Shown: positions 33,279 to 43,437, numbered from the stretch's first letter. The stretch: 64,000 nucleotides of DNA from Ilyobacter_A sp963675185 (GCA_963675185.2 CAXXOH010000003.1:310001-374000), one strand, 5' to 3'. The notes: a model not told the origin generated them from the sequence alone. Made by a program: numbers and translations.

Positions 33279-36200
33279 CTACTTGAATTTAAATATATCA
33301 AATATCGAATCTAGCCTTTTCTTAAAGTTTAGATCGATATGGTAGTTTAGTTCGTTTTCTCTATCGCCTGAAAGGTCAGATGATAGTTTTTGTACACCTA
33401 TCCCCCAAGATATATTCTCCTTTATTTTGTAGTCAAGCCACAAATCATAGGTGTCTATTGTATCTGTGTTCTGTGTATCCGACAAGCCGGCCTTTGCATT
33501 CCAGTTTATAACATCTTTGTAAAGAGGGTTTTGTAGTTCTATCGCTGCCCCTAATCTAAGGGTATCCGAGTCTACATACTGGCCCTCCTGATATTGATAA
33601 GCCACGATATCCGACGATATTCTTATACTCTCTATGCCAAATATTCTTTCAAGTTCACTGGAAAGCGGCCTGAATAACTGCTGGCTTATCTGTTTGTCTA
33701 AGATGTCTTTTACCACTGCGTTGGCGGACGATTCGTCAAGTGTGTTGTGAAATATGAGCAGTGACCCTATATCCTCTTGGGAAAGCCCTGAGCTAGATGT
33801 GAGCTGAAGCTCGAGATTGTCATACTCTCCATTTATATTCACGTAAACTTCTTCGTTGGCGATTTCAGACCTAGCAGTTATGGATACGCTAGGGTTTACG
33901 TCTGGAAAATACTCATTTTCGTCGCTAAAAATAAGTACCCCATTTTGTATTTCAAACAGGTTGTTATTGAATGTTATTACTCCGTCTTCTGCAGATATCC
34001 TACCCAAAAAATTGAATTTGCCGTTTCTATACCTGAGCTTACCTGCACCTTCTATGTTTGCTTCAAAGTCCTCCACCAAGGGCATTTTGTCTATCCTGAA
34101 CTTAATTGGCTCAGCTATCATGAGGTCTATATCCATCTTAAACCCGTTTTGAGCTTGCTTTTCTGGCTCTATGGCTAACAAGTTGGTATCTACATCCCTC
34201 CTGAAGTTAAAGACGTCCTTCTTAAAGAACTCTTTTAAGAAACCCAGCTTCGGTTTAACCTCTGTATCTTTTTTTGCAATTTTCTCAAATACCGGCATTC
34301 CCAGTATCTCCCCCTTTTCAACAACTATACCTCCGGTGACTGCATTTTTCTGCAGTTTAAGATCGGAGCTAAGTATGAGGTCTATAACTTTTAGATAATT
34401 ATAGGATATACTGTCTAGCTTGAGGTTCAGGTAGTAGTCGTTTAGGTCTATTTTTTTCTCTTCTAAATTTTTCAGCGACAACTCAGGGAGTCTCAAATAA
34501 CCTTCCATATCGATATCCCCGTTATTTACTTTACCATCAAACTTGGCTATTTTCACCTCTTTTTTATCCAGAGTTATATCTGTTGATATTCCGCTAAAGT
34601 CAAGTTTCTTGTCCTCTATGCTAAACCCAAGGTCTCCTATGCTAAGTTGTCCCTGGTTTCCTTCATCGCTTATATACAAGTCCATCGTGGCTGTTCCGAC
34701 TAGATCTGACACATTTTTTTTGTACAGGAATATGTTCAAGAATTTCAAGTCGATATCTTCTGATTTCAGCCTGAACTTATAGTCAAAAGGTTGGTAAGCC
34801 ATCTCCCCAGTTAAATTCAGATTGTTCCCCTCATAGTCGAGGTTCATTTTATTTATCTCGAATCTGTTGGAATCCCCTACCACATAGGCATCTATATTTT
34901 CAATGTCAAACTCTGATACCCTTATATTTCTGCTTCTAAGTGCCGCACTATACTTTAGTTCCTTAAATTTACCCTCAAGGTCCATATCTATGAAAAGTTT
35001 CCCTTGAGCGACCTTTTTATTAAAAAGGTAGGACAGCTTTTCAAAGTCTAAACTTTCATTCGGCATGGATATTTTCAAATTTTCATTTTCAAAATCTATA
35101 TAACCCTTGGCGCCCAACAGCTTCTCATCGTTGTTATCAAGAAGTGAAAACTCCTGAAAATTCAAGACACCGCTCCTCAGGATTTTTTTGATGTCTCCGC
35201 CCCTATAGGTCATTTTTAATTTTACATCAGGTACCTTCCTCCCTCTGTAGTACACGCTATCTAATACTACATCTGAGGCTGCTTTTACATCATCAAAATT
35301 CCCCCAGGCGTTTAACTCGCCTATAACCCTATACCTGAAGTTCTTGTCGCTGTAGTAGGAAAAAAGGCTGTTCTCAAAAATATTGAACTTCAAGTCAAAT
35401 TTCGAGTTTTTAATATCTAGCTGGCCGTTTACCAGGTTCTTGTCTACGTATAGGTTAACAAAGGTCAGTTGGCCGCCTTTGTACAAAACCTTTCCATTGG
35501 TAGCTATATCCTCAAAATTCTTGTAATTTAGCTTCAGATTTTTTAGCTCCGCTGTCACAAGTGGGTCCGATATCTTGCCTTCCACTTTTCCGCTTATTTT
35601 ACTCGCCGTACCTCCAAAGCCCCTTTCTTTTAAGAGCTGTACTTTTTCAAGGTCAAAATCTTTAAGTTCATACTTGAGGTCAATATTACTTTCTATTATA
35701 TTATAGTAACCAGAGATTGTCAAAAGATTGTTAGATATCTCTTGGAAATACAACTCGTTATTTTCAAAAGAACTCTTCACCAGGATGTCATATAATTTTT
35801 CCCCGTTGTACCCGATGGTTCCAAACTTGGTATCTCCGTAAGCTTTTAGTCCCTCGTCATAATCTATGAAAATTTTCGTCTTTAATTCTTCGTACTTAAG
35901 GTAGTATCTCCCAATTTTACTCTCAGCATCCACATACGCCTCAAACTTTTTGCCCTTTCCTTTTAGAATGGCCTTTCCTGTAAATTCGGCTTCTATATCC
36001 TTTTTTAGAAGCTGGCCCACGTCTAGGTTTAGTTTTTTAAAGTTTACCCTGTAGGTCAAGTCGTCTAGATTGGCTATACCCATAGCCTCTACGTCATATC
36101 CGGCCTTTTTGGCGCTGGCATGCTCCAGGGTTACCACGTTGTCCTTTGCGGAAAATTTAAGGGCAAGCTCTTCAAAGTACTTGTCCTTTATGACTATGTC

Positions 36201-37754
36201 CCCTGCACCCTTTTTAAGCTTCTTAGTCCCGTAGTTGTAAACCACGTCTAGGTATCCGTCTACCTGGTAATCGCTTCTATAAAAAATATTGAACTTTTCT
36301 ATCTTTTTGCTGCTGAGTTCAAGCTCCTTTTTGGCACTGTCTATCTTTCCGACAAGGTCTATTATGGCGGAGTTCACGGTGAAATCCCCTTTTTTAGTTT
36401 CCACACTATACGCTATATTACCGTTCAGGCTGCCCAGGTTGCTGTCGGATACCAGGTTCTCCACCTTATATTCTATATCCAAATTCTTACCTTCTATTTT
36501 AGCGTCTAAATTCAGCTCCCCTTCTACCGCCGTGTCCAACCTGTCATAAATGAAAGTTGTGGACAAGTCCTCCAACCCAATTTTTTTGTCTTTGTAAGTG
36601 AGGTTACCGCTTATACCGCTTAACTGAAATCCTCTTAAATTTAGGTCGCCTAGGCTAAAGTAGGTGTCAACTGAAAACTTACCGTTTTCAATGTAGATCT
36701 TGGCATCGATATCCTCTATGTATACGTCTTCCTTGTAATTTAGGTTCAGGTCTCTTATAAGCTTATACTTCAACAGGTCTTTGTAGTTCAGGCCTCCTGA
36801 CTTGAGGCCCAGGGTGTACTTTTCACCCTCTTTGTCCAGGGAAAACTTTACGTTGTTTTCCTCCAGGAGCATAGAAGAAGTTATCTTCATATTCTTGCCG
36901 TCTAGCAGCACTTTTGCATTTACCGAATGGAAGCTGTCCTCAAGCTCCTTGTAGCGCAACATACCATCACTCAGGTTAACATAACCTGTGTAATCACCCG
37001 GCTTTATTGTTATGTCAACATCAGCCACGCCGCTCTGGTACTCGACGTATTTCTCTGTAAAGGCATATTGCATCATCGTATCATCAATTTGAGCGTCCTT
37101 TGCTTTGATGTTCATAGAATATCTGTTTTTATTGTTAAAAGAGTAGCTGTACCAGCCAGTACCCTCGTTTCCGGAAAATTCCAGTCTAATGCCGTGACTG
37201 TCAAACTGCACGTATCCGTTTACCCCATCCAAATTTTTCTTTATGGGCCTGTCGAAATGGAAATCCTGGTACACTAAACTTGCGTTTTTCACTGTTATGG
37301 TTTTTATAGGCACCTGGCTGCCTGCCGGCCCTGATTTTTTCTTTTTTTTGCCCTTTGAAAAAAGCTTAGCGAAATTAACCTTCCAATCCTTGTCCAAAGT
37401 AACGTATATAAGTGGGTTTTCTGCCCTTATATCTTCTATTGGTTTCCCGGCTATAAGTCCAATTAGCCTATACTCTATGACAACTTTATCTGCTTTCACT
37501 ATGGGTTCTAACTTTTCTTGATCTGGTTTTATCTCCCCATTCATTGTAAAGTCTAAAATCTCTATGGTCCTGCTTCCCTTAAACCTTATATCCGAATACT
37601 CGACCTCTATCCCTACATACTTTGCAAGACTCATCTTCAAGATGTGATCAAAATTATTTTTGACCCCTACATACAACTTGTATCCAGCAAAACAAAATGT
37701 TAAAAGCAAGAGTACCAATATAAGTTTTTTGTACTTTTTTAGTAATTCCACCAT
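33279..37754 (-). CDS. tamB: TamB-family (AsmA-like/DUF490) envelope protein
   Basis: A 1491-aa protein with one N-terminal membrane helix (about 11-31) and a very long repetitive beta-helical body, ending in a DUF490 domain (NPSVSITARSEIANEEVYVNINGEY..LQLTSSSGLSQEDIGSLLIF). TamB-type proteins span the periplasm and work in outer-membrane protein or phospholipid delivery. It directly precedes bamA, so it probably pairs with BamA. The length is within the range of the family. Confidence 0.92.
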   Translation of the reverse strand: MVELLKKYKKLILVLLLLTFCFAGYKLYVGVKNNFDHILKMSLAKYVGIEVEYSDIRFKGSRTIEILDFTMNGEIKPDQEKLEPIVKADKVVIEYRLIGLIAGKPIEDIRAENPLIYVTLDKDWKVNFAKLFSKGKKKKKSGPAGSQVPIKTITVKNASLVYQDFHFDRPIKKNLDGVNGYVQFDSHGIRLEFSGNEGTGWYSYSFNNKNRYSMNIKAKDAQIDDTMMQYAFTEKYVEYQSGVADVDITIKPGDYTGYVNLSDGMLRYKELEDSFHSVNAKVLLDGKNMKITSSMLLEENNVKFSLDKEGEKYTLGLKSGGLNYKDLLKYKLIRDLNLNYKEDVYIEDIDAKIYIENGKFSVDTYFSLGDLNLRGFQLSGISGNLTYKDKKIGLEDLSTTFIYDRLDTAVEGELNLDAKIEGKNLDIEYKVENLVSDSNLGSLNGNIAYSVETKKGDFTVNSAIIDLVGKIDSAKKELELSSKKIEKFNIFYRSDYQVDGYLDVVYNYGTKKLKKGAGDIVIKDKYFEELALKFSAKDNVVTLEHASAKKAGYDVEAMGIANLDDLTYRVNFKKLNLDVGQLLKKDIEAEFTGKAILKGKGKKFEAYVDAESKIGRYYLKYEELKTKIFIDYDEGLKAYGDTKFGTIGYNGEKLYDILVKSSFENNELYFQEISNNLLTISGYYNIIESNIDLKYELKDFDLEKVQLLKERGFGGTASKISGKVEGKISDPLVTAELKNLKLNYKNFEDIATNGKVLYKGGQLTFVNLYVDKNLVNGQLDIKNSKFDLKFNIFENSLFSYYSDKNFRYRVIGELNAWGNFDDVKAASDVVLDSVYYRGRKVPDVKLKMTYRGGDIKKILRSGVLNFQEFSLLDNNDEKLLGAKGYIDFENENLKISMPNESLDFEKLSYLFNKKVAQGKLFIDMDLEGKFKELKYSAALRSRNIRVSEFDIENIDAYVVGDSNRFEINKMNLDYEGNNLNLTGEMAYQPFDYKFRLKSEDIDLKFLNIFLYKKNVSDLVGTATMDLYISDEGNQGQLSIGDLGFSIEDKKLDFSGISTDITLDKKEVKIAKFDGKVNNGDIDMEGYLRLPELSLKNLEEKKIDLNDYYLNLKLDSISYNYLKVIDLILSSDLKLQKNAVTGGIVVEKGEILGMPVFEKIAKKDTEVKPKLGFLKEFFKKDVFNFRRDVDTNLLAIEPEKQAQNGFKMDIDLMIAEPIKFRIDKMPLVEDFEANIEGAGKLRYRNGKFNFLGRISAEDGVITFNNNLFEIQNGVLIFSDENEYFPDVNPSVSITARSEIANEEVYVNINGEYDNLELQLTSSSGLSQEDIGSLLIFHNTLDESSANAVVKDILDKQISQQLFRPLSSELERIFGIESIRISSDIVAYQYQEGQYVDSDTLRLGAAIELQNPLYKDVINWNAKAGLSDTQNTDTIDTYDLWLDYKIKENISWGIGVQKLSSDLSGDRENELNYHIDLNFKKRLDSIFDIFKFK

Positions 37755-37780
37755 ATTACTACACCCTGCTTTCTAAAAAT

Positions 37781-38485
37781 TTATAAAGGTCTCTTGGTCG
37801 GGATTCCAGTTCTCCTAGGATATTTTTTATCCGTGTTCCCGTTTTTCAAAATTTCAATCACCACTCTGTCATCCTCGCAGAAAGGCAGTTTAAACTTGTG
37901 GATATTTACTATTTCGCTTTTAAGTTCTATTAGTGCGTTCTGGGCATCTTCTACTTCCACTTTATACTCCATTTTTTGGGCCATAAAGTGTCCCCCTACC
38001 TTTAAGAATGGGATCATATACTCTAAGATAATATTTAATTTAGAAACACCCCTGCAAAATCCAAGGTCGAAACTTTCCCTTTTCCCGTCTTGCTTTACAT
38101 ACTCTTCTGCCCTAGTGTTCACCACCGTAACGTTGTCTAAAGCTAGCTTCTCGGCTACCATCTCCAAAAAATTGGTCTTTTTCCCTACTGAATCCATAAG
38201 CGTAAATTTTACCTCTGGATTCAGTATGGCAAGTACCATGCCTGGAAACCCAGCGCCGGTACCTATATCTATTGCAGATTCTGTATCACTTTTTATCAAA
38301 CTCTGAAGTATAGCTGAGTCTAAAAAGTGTTTTTCTATCATGGTCTCTTCATCCCTTATAGCTGTCAAGTTCGTCTCCCTGTTGGCTTCCATCAACAGTT
38401 CCGCATACTTCAAAAGGTTTTCAACTTTTTCTATATCCAACTGAATCCCGAGTTTCTCAAGCCCCTTCAGCAAGTATTCTCTCAT
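37781..38485 (-). CDS. rsmG: 16S rRNA (guanine527-N7)-methyltransferase
   Basis: A 234-aa SAM methyltransferase modifying 16S rRNA. Motifs: TNLTAIRDEETMIEKHFLDSA, DIGTGAGFPGMVLAI, FTLMDSVGKKTNFLEMV and the RAEEY segment. The ATG at 38485 follows GGGGTGA; an apparent longer frame to 38548 would be translated through the mnmG terminator and is not used. Often called gidB because of its place beside mnmG (gidA), as here. Confidence 0.94.
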   Translation of the reverse strand: MREYLLKGLEKLGIQLDIEKVENLLKYAELLMEANRETNLTAIRDEETMIEKHFLDSAILQSLIKSDTESAIDIGTGAGFPGMVLAILNPEVKFTLMDSVGKKTNFLEMVAEKLALDNVTVVNTRAEEYVKQDGKRESFDLGFCRGVSKLNIILEYMIPFLKVGGHFMAQKMEYKVEVEDAQNALIELKSEIVNIHKFKLPFCEDDRVVIEILKNGNTDKKYPRRTGIPTKRPL

Positions 38486-38510
38486 GTATTCACCCCAAAT
38501 TTTAATTTGT

Positions 38511-38560
38511 AAAAAGCCGCAGAACTTTATAAAATACTCATCTTTCAAAATGTCTGCGGC
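38511..38560 (-). terminator. Long-loop terminator between mnmG and rsmG
   Basis: GCCGCAGA (38516-38523) pairs perfectly with 38553-38560 across a 29-base AT-rich loop, and five Ts follow on the minus strand. It may only partly stop mnmG transcripts. Confidence 0.6.
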
Positions 38561-38576
38561 AATGTAATATTAATTC

Positions 38577-40460
38577 CTATTTCCCTCTAAGATACATCAA
38601 AAGCACCGATACATCTGCAGGTGTTATGCCAGATATCCTTGAAGCTTGGCCTATGTTTATCGGCTTCGTCTTCTTTAATTTCTGTTTTGCCTCATTTGTA
38701 ATCCCGCCTATGGCATCATAATCAAAGTTTTCAGGTATATACTTTTCTTCTAGCCCCTTGTGTTTTTCTATCATTTTAAGTGACTTAGCTATATACCCTT
38801 CGTACTTCACCTGTATCTCTGCCTGATACTCAGTATCGTAGGGGTATTCTCCGAGTTCAAACCCCTCCATCAATTCCGCTATATACTTTATATCTTCATA
38901 GCTTACCTTAGGCCTTCTAAGCAATTCCTTTAGAGTCGTACCTGATTTAAGCTTTGCTTCACCTATTCTTTCCAGTACCTCGTTTACTCTTTCATTTGAA
39001 CTCCCGACACTTGCCTGTGCTATTTTTTCTATTATTTCACGCACATCCTCCTCTTTTTTCAAAACCCTCTTATATTCAGGTTCCGATAAAAGCCCTAGTC
39101 TGTGTCCTATATGAGAAAGCCTCAGATCCGCATTATCCTCCCTCAAAATAAGCCTGTACTCAGATCTCGCTGTAAACATCCTATAAGGCTCATTGGTCCC
39201 TTTTGTTACCAGGTCGTCTATAAGTGTCCCTATGTATGAGTCTGCCCTATCCAGTACAACGCCTTCTTCCCCTTTTACCTTTTGTGCCGCATTTATCCCG
39301 GCAATAAGTCCTTGTGCAGCGGCTTCTTCATATCCGGATGTTCCGTTTATCTGCCCCGCAAGAAAAAGTCCAGATATCTTTTTTGTCTCAAGGGTATATT
39401 TCAACTCTTCAGGAAGTATGTAATCATACTCTATCGCATAGGCATACCTCATTATTTTGGCGTCCTCTAGCCCAGGTATCCTAGACAGCATGCTGTACTG
39501 CACGTCTGCAGGCAGGCTGCTTGAGAATCCGCTTATATATACTTCATTCGTATTGTATCCCTCTATTTCCAAAAATAGGTGGTGCCTCAGCTTATCCTGG
39601 TATCTAAACACCTTGTCTTCTATGGATGGGCAGTACCTAGGCCCTACCCCCTGTATGCTCCCGTTGAACAGAGGTGACCTTTCCCTGTTGCTTAGTATGA
39701 CATCATGTACATCTTGGTTTGTATATGTTATATAGCACGGTATCTGCTTTCTTTTCTTTATATCTTCATCCTGGCTCCTATCCGAAAACTTCAGTAGCAT
39801 TTCAGTTTCACCTGGCTGTTCTTCAAGTTTGGAGTAGTCCAAACTTCTGGCGTCTATTCTAGGCGGAGTTCCCGTCTTAAATCTTCCAAGTTTCAAGCCA
39901 ATCTTTTCAAGTGATTCAGGAAGTTCATCTGAAGGTAGCTCCCCCATTCTTCCTCCTCTGAATTTTTGCTCCCCTATATGGATTAAGCCCCTCATGAAAG
40001 TGCCTGTGGCTATGACCACAGTTTTGGTACTATACTCCACACCCTCTTTAGTTCTTACCCCGATTATCTTTCCGTCTTCTACCAAAATATCCGTCACCAT
40101 GCCCTGTATGGACTCCAGGTTTTCAGTATTCTCTATAGTTTTTTTCATTTCCATATGGTAGAGCTTCTTGTCGGCCTGTGCTCTTAACGATCTTACAGCA
40201 GGCCCCTTTTTTGTGTTCAGAACTCTTATCTGTATAAATGTTTTATCTATATTCCTGCCCATCTCTCCGCCTATGGCGTCTATCTCCCTTACTAGGTGGC
40301 TTTTTGCCGGCCCACCTATGGATGGATTACAAGACATCACACCTATATTATCCAAAGTTATTGTAAATATAGCTGTCCTCATTCCCATTCTGGCGCTTGC
40401 AAGAGCCGCCTCACAGCCGGCATGACCTGCACCGACCACTATAACATCAAAGTTATGCAT
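38577..40460 (-). CDS. mnmG: tRNA uridine 5-carboxymethylaminomethyl modification enzyme MnmG
   Basis: FAD-dependent partner of MnmE, modifying wobble uridine 34 in tRNA. The 627 aa have the FAD site VIVVGAGHAGCEAALASARMG, CNPSIGGPAKSHLVREIDA and the C-terminal YTEARSEYR-like region (FTARSEYRLILREDNAD). ATG at 40460 after GGAGGTAATA. It lies immediately before rsmG, the common gidA-gidB order, and follows ktrA by 26 bases. Confidence 0.96.
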   Translation of the reverse strand: MHNFDVIVVGAGHAGCEAALASARMGMRTAIFTITLDNIGVMSCNPSIGGPAKSHLVREIDAIGGEMGRNIDKTFIQIRVLNTKKGPAVRSLRAQADKKLYHMEMKKTIENTENLESIQGMVTDILVEDGKIIGVRTKEGVEYSTKTVVIATGTFMRGLIHIGEQKFRGGRMGELPSDELPESLEKIGLKLGRFKTGTPPRIDARSLDYSKLEEQPGETEMLLKFSDRSQDEDIKKRKQIPCYITYTNQDVHDVILSNRERSPLFNGSIQGVGPRYCPSIEDKVFRYQDKLRHHLFLEIEGYNTNEVYISGFSSSLPADVQYSMLSRIPGLEDAKIMRYAYAIEYDYILPEELKYTLETKKISGLFLAGQINGTSGYEEAAAQGLIAGINAAQKVKGEEGVVLDRADSYIGTLIDDLVTKGTNEPYRMFTARSEYRLILREDNADLRLSHIGHRLGLLSEPEYKRVLKKEEDVREIIEKIAQASVGSSNERVNEVLERIGEAKLKSGTTLKELLRRPKVSYEDIKYIAELMEGFELGEYPYDTEYQAEIQVKYEGYIAKSLKMIEKHKGLEEKYIPENFDYDAIGGITNEAKQKLKKTKPINIGQASRISGITPADVSVLLMYLRGK

Positions 40461-40486
40461 TATTACCTCCATCTATATGTGAAATT

Positions 40487-41146
40487 CTATTTTAAATTTT
40501 CAAGACTGTGTGCCGTCTTAGCATCTGTTACAACTATCAGCACATCGCCGGATCTTACCACGGTATTTGCACTAGGATTTGCGTTTAGCGTGCCGTCTTC
40601 TCTTTTTATTCCAACAACGTTGACGTTGTAATTGTTCCTTATGTTCAGTTCCAAAAGACTCTTATTCTCGAAAATAGCCGGCGCCTTTATCTCCACCAGC
40701 AAAAAATCCTTAGAAAACCTGATATGCTCAATAACGTTGGGTTCCATAGCTGCAAGAGCTATTCTTCTTCCCATATATTCCTCCGGGTATATAACTTCAT
40801 CGGCACCTATTTTTCTGAGCACCTTCCCGTGAGATTTTTTTATGGCTTTACATATTAGCTTAGGTATACCCATCTCTTTTAATAGCAGGGTTATAATTAT
40901 ACTGGCCTGTATATTAGACCCCATACAGACAAAAGCCACATCAAAGTGCTCTACTCCTAGCTGAGCCATAGCCTTTTCGTCAGTGGCGTCTAGGGCCACC
41001 GCATTATCTACTATATCATTGTTTATAGCATCTTGTACTATATCTTCATCCATATCTATCGCCAGGACGTCTTCGTCGGCCTCATAAAGTGTCTTAGCTA
41101 TGCTGCTTCCAAACCTTCCCAACCCAACAACAAGATATTGCTTCAT
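40487..41146 (-). CDS. ktrA: KtrA/TrkA-type potassium channel regulatory subunit
   Basis: A 219-aa cytosolic RCK protein. The N-domain has a Rossmann nucleotide site (YLVVGLGRFGSSIAKTL), and the C-terminal TrkA-C domain follows from about 135 (FLLVEIKAPAIF...). It binds ATP/NAD to gate the KtrB channel. It follows ktrB with a 76-base gap and is then followed by mnmG; co-transcription is likely. Confidence 0.9.
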   Translation of the reverse strand: MKQYLVVGLGRFGSSIAKTLYEADEDVLAIDMDEDIVQDAINNDIVDNAVALDATDEKAMAQLGVEHFDVAFVCMGSNIQASIIITLLLKEMGIPKLICKAIKKSHGKVLRKIGADEVIYPEEYMGRRIALAAMEPNVIEHIRFSKDFLLVEIKAPAIFENKSLLELNIRNNYNVNVVGIKREDGTLNANPSANTVVRSGDVLIVVTDAKTAHSLENLK

Positions 41147-41222
41147 TTTTCCCCCTTTTCAGTAAGGATCAAAACCCTACAATAGTTAGTCGAAAATTTC
41201 ATTATTTTAGTCATTAAATATT

Positions 41223-42560
41223 TTACCCGACAAGGATATTTTCCTTTGGGTATCTGTAAGATTTTACTTTTAGCTTTTCTCCAAAAGCAAGTGCAAATGT
41301 AAGCGGACCCACCCTTCCTATCAACATGGTAATTATTATTAATATCCTAGAGAACGTATTCAGAGAACTAGTTATCCCCATGGAAAGCCCCACCGTACCA
41401 AATGCAGATACCACTTCAAAAATGACCTTCTCAAAATCAAGGTTGCTGGTCATAAGTATAAGGAGGATTATAAGACTTATATAGGCAAAGGATATTACCA
41501 GTATAGCCACGGCTCTGTTCAGTATCTCCCACGTTATCCTCCTATTTGTCACCTCAACATCCTTGTTACCGCGGATTATGGCTACAACATAGAAAATTAT
41601 AACCCCGAAAGTTGTGGTCTTTATTCCGCCTCCTGTAGATCCAGGGGAAGCTCCTATAAACATCAATAGCAAAAATATAAAAACGGTAGCCGGCTCTAAT
41701 TTTTCCACGGCAACTGTGTTGAACCCTGCGGTTCTTGTGGTTACACTTTGAAAAAAAGAAGCCAATACCTTTTCGTGAAACTTCAATGCCCCTATGGTTT
41801 CAGCATTCCCATGCTCCATAAGGAAAAAGGCTATCATTCCAAATATTGTCAAAAATACAGATATTATTATTGCCAACTTTGAAGTAAGGTTAAACCTCAC
41901 TACCTTGGTTTTGAAAAATGATAAGGATGAGTTTATAACCGCAAAACCTATCCCTCCAAATATTATGAGCAAGCTTATGGTTAGGTTTATCAGATAGTTC
42001 CCCTTAAACCCAACTAGGCTATCCGAAAAAAGTGAAAATCCGGCATTACAAAATGCCGATACCGAATGGAATACACCAAAATAAAATGCCCTTTTCAAAG
42101 GCATTTCCTTTAAAAAACCTATTGTCAAAAACACTACTCCGACGAGTTCTATCGATACTACTATCCTTATAAGCTTCCTTATAAATTTTAGTACGTCCCC
42201 GGTATTCTCCCAGTTTACATCCTCTTTAAGTATTTTCATCTCATGATAGGTTATTTTTTTTCCTATTGCCATCATAAGTATAGATGAAAAAGTCATTATC
42301 CCCAGCCCGCCTAGCTGTATCAAAACTAGTATCACGGCTTTCCCAAAAGGGCTAAATGTCTTGCTTACATCCACAACTGACAGTCCAGTTACAGACACCG
42401 CAGAGGTCGCGGTAAACAGAGCTGTTAGCACGCTTATCCTTTCAGCAGGCATAGCTGCCATGGGAAGGCTTAATAAAAATGTGCCTATGCTGATCATTAT
42501 AATGAATGAAGACACTAGTATTCTAGATGGACTAAGCCTTCTAAAAGATAGCTTTTTCAT
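41223..42560 (-). CDS. ktrB: Ktr/Trk potassium transporter membrane subunit
   Basis: A 445-aa integral membrane protein with four pore repeats: SAVSVTGLSVVD, SAFCNAGFSLFSD, TRTAGFNTVAV and SAFGTVGLSMGI. The Gly residues give the K+ filter. Length and absence of extra N-terminal helices fit KtrB rather than TrkH. Starts with ATG; a strong promoter lies ~50 bases upstream. Confidence 0.92.
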   Translation of the reverse strand: MKKLSFRRLSPSRILVSSFIIMISIGTFLLSLPMAAMPAERISVLTALFTATSAVSVTGLSVVDVSKTFSPFGKAVILVLIQLGGLGIMTFSSILMMAIGKKITYHEMKILKEDVNWENTGDVLKFIRKLIRIVVSIELVGVVFLTIGFLKEMPLKRAFYFGVFHSVSAFCNAGFSLFSDSLVGFKGNYLINLTISLLIIFGGIGFAVINSSLSFFKTKVVRFNLTSKLAIIISVFLTIFGMIAFFLMEHGNAETIGALKFHEKVLASFFQSVTTRTAGFNTVAVEKLEPATVFIFLLLMFIGASPGSTGGGIKTTTFGVIIFYVVAIIRGNKDVEVTNRRITWEILNRAVAILVISFAYISLIILLILMTSNLDFEKVIFEVVSAFGTVGLSMGITSSLNTFSRILIIITMLIGRVGPLTFALAFGEKLKVKSYRYPKENILVG

Positions 42561-42610
42561 GGTTTATAGTCCTCCAACTTTAGTTGATTGATCGAAACTA
42601 AATCCTGTAT

Positions 42611-42639
42611 ATTATACCTTATTTTTATACCTCTTGCAA
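42611..42639 (-). promoter_or_regulatory. Sigma-70-type promoter for ktrB-ktrA
   Basis: Minus strand TTGCAA (42634-42639), 17 bases, TATAAT (42611-42616). Confidence 0.8.
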
Positions 42640-42879
42640 GAAATATAAAATGCTGTCTCGCTACTATGCAAATTGTGGTAAAATATTTCATTTTTTTGAA
42701 TACAGGTTTAATTATATAGTTCTAAGTTTGGCATAAAGTTATATAAAAACGGCTCTTATAGTTTAGCTAACCAATTAAAAACAGTTAACAGAATTTTTTC
42801 TACTGTATATACTTTTAAAAATACTCACTGTAATCTAAGTTGCTAGTTAAAATTTTCATATTAAAAAACCTTATTTTTT

Positions 42880-43022
42880 GTCACGAATCTTCACATATCA
42901 CACGAATTATTCAAAAAATTTAAGAAAGCCTTTCTCGTGCCTACAGTCTTCTTCATCACTCTTTGCAGCTCTGTGTCTAAAATTATTTTTATATAATCTT
43001 TTCATTCATGTAATTCGTGGCT
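42880..43022. repeat. Intergenic element bounded by CACGAAT/ATTCGTG half-sites
   Basis: On the minus strand it begins GCCACGAATTACATGAATG and ends with ATTCGTGTGATATGTGAAG then ATTCGTGAC. A ~100-base middle contains GACACAGAGCTGCAAAGAG and GGCACGAGAAAGG. The ends are imperfect inverted repeats. I recall similar phrases as dispersed intergenic sequence in varied bacteria; only one copy is in this window. Confidence 0.5.
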
Positions 43023-43100
43023 AAAACAAAGGTTTTCTATTTCTATGACTTTAAATAAATTCAATAATTTAAATATAGACGGCAACTTAGATAATATGAT

Positions 43101-43128
43101 AAAAAGTCTCCGCAAAAGCGGAGACTTT
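43101..43128 (-). terminator. Intrinsic terminator after the TSCPD gene
   Basis: A perfect 11-bp stem AAAGTCTCCGC/GCGGAGACTTT with a 4-base loop, followed by Ts on the minus strand. Confidence 0.85.
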
Positions 43129-43381
43129 AATCTTTTATATAACTTTTAAGAGCTTTCGATAGTTGATCTGGACAAGATGTTGTCCTAGACCCGCATCTAA
43201 TCCCATTTACTTTAGAGATTACCTCTTCTACTTTCATCCCCTTTATAAGGGCGTTTATACCTTGAAGGCTTCCGTTGCAGCCACCTAAAAATATAACATC
43301 TTCTACTACGTCACCATTTACCTTTACATCTATTGCTTTTGAGCATACACCCTCTGTTAAATATCTTTTCAAACCGCTCAC
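43127..43381 (-). CDS. TSCPD-domain protein (TIGR03905)
   Basis: An 84-aa protein named for its C-terminal TSCPD motif (IRCGSRTTSCPDQLSKAL), with an earlier FLGGCNGSLQGI; conserved Cys residues suggest metal or redox binding. In larger proteins the TSCPD domain occurs at the end of B12-dependent ribonucleotide reductase; this is the stand-alone form. It has its own terminator and is not clearly in an operon with the Mut7-C gene 57 bases away. Confidence 0.88.
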   Translation of the reverse strand: MSGLKRYLTEGVCSKAIDVKVNGDVVEDVIFLGGCNGSLQGINALIKGMKVEEVISKVNGIRCGSRTTSCPDQLSKALKSYIKD

Positions 43382-43437
43382 TCCTTGTTTGAATTTTTAA
43401 AATACACATGTTATTTTATCATAAAAAGACTTTTTTT

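Larger units (their letters stand above)
42561..43100. other. Non-coding 540-base stretch upstream of ktrB
   Basis: No gene larger than ~60 codons is recognisable. It holds the ktrB promoter at 42611-42639 and an element with CACGAAT/ATTCGTG half-sites at 42880-43022; the rest is AT-rich DNA with no other structure seen. Confidence 0.6.

Noticed and set aside
38486..38548. Longer N-terminus for rsmG
   Set aside because: Translation would pass through the mnmG terminator; the ATG at 38485 has a proper ribosome site.
42561..43126. CRISPR array or tRNA in the largest gene-free gap
   Set aside because: No regularly spaced direct repeats and no cloverleaf pattern found.
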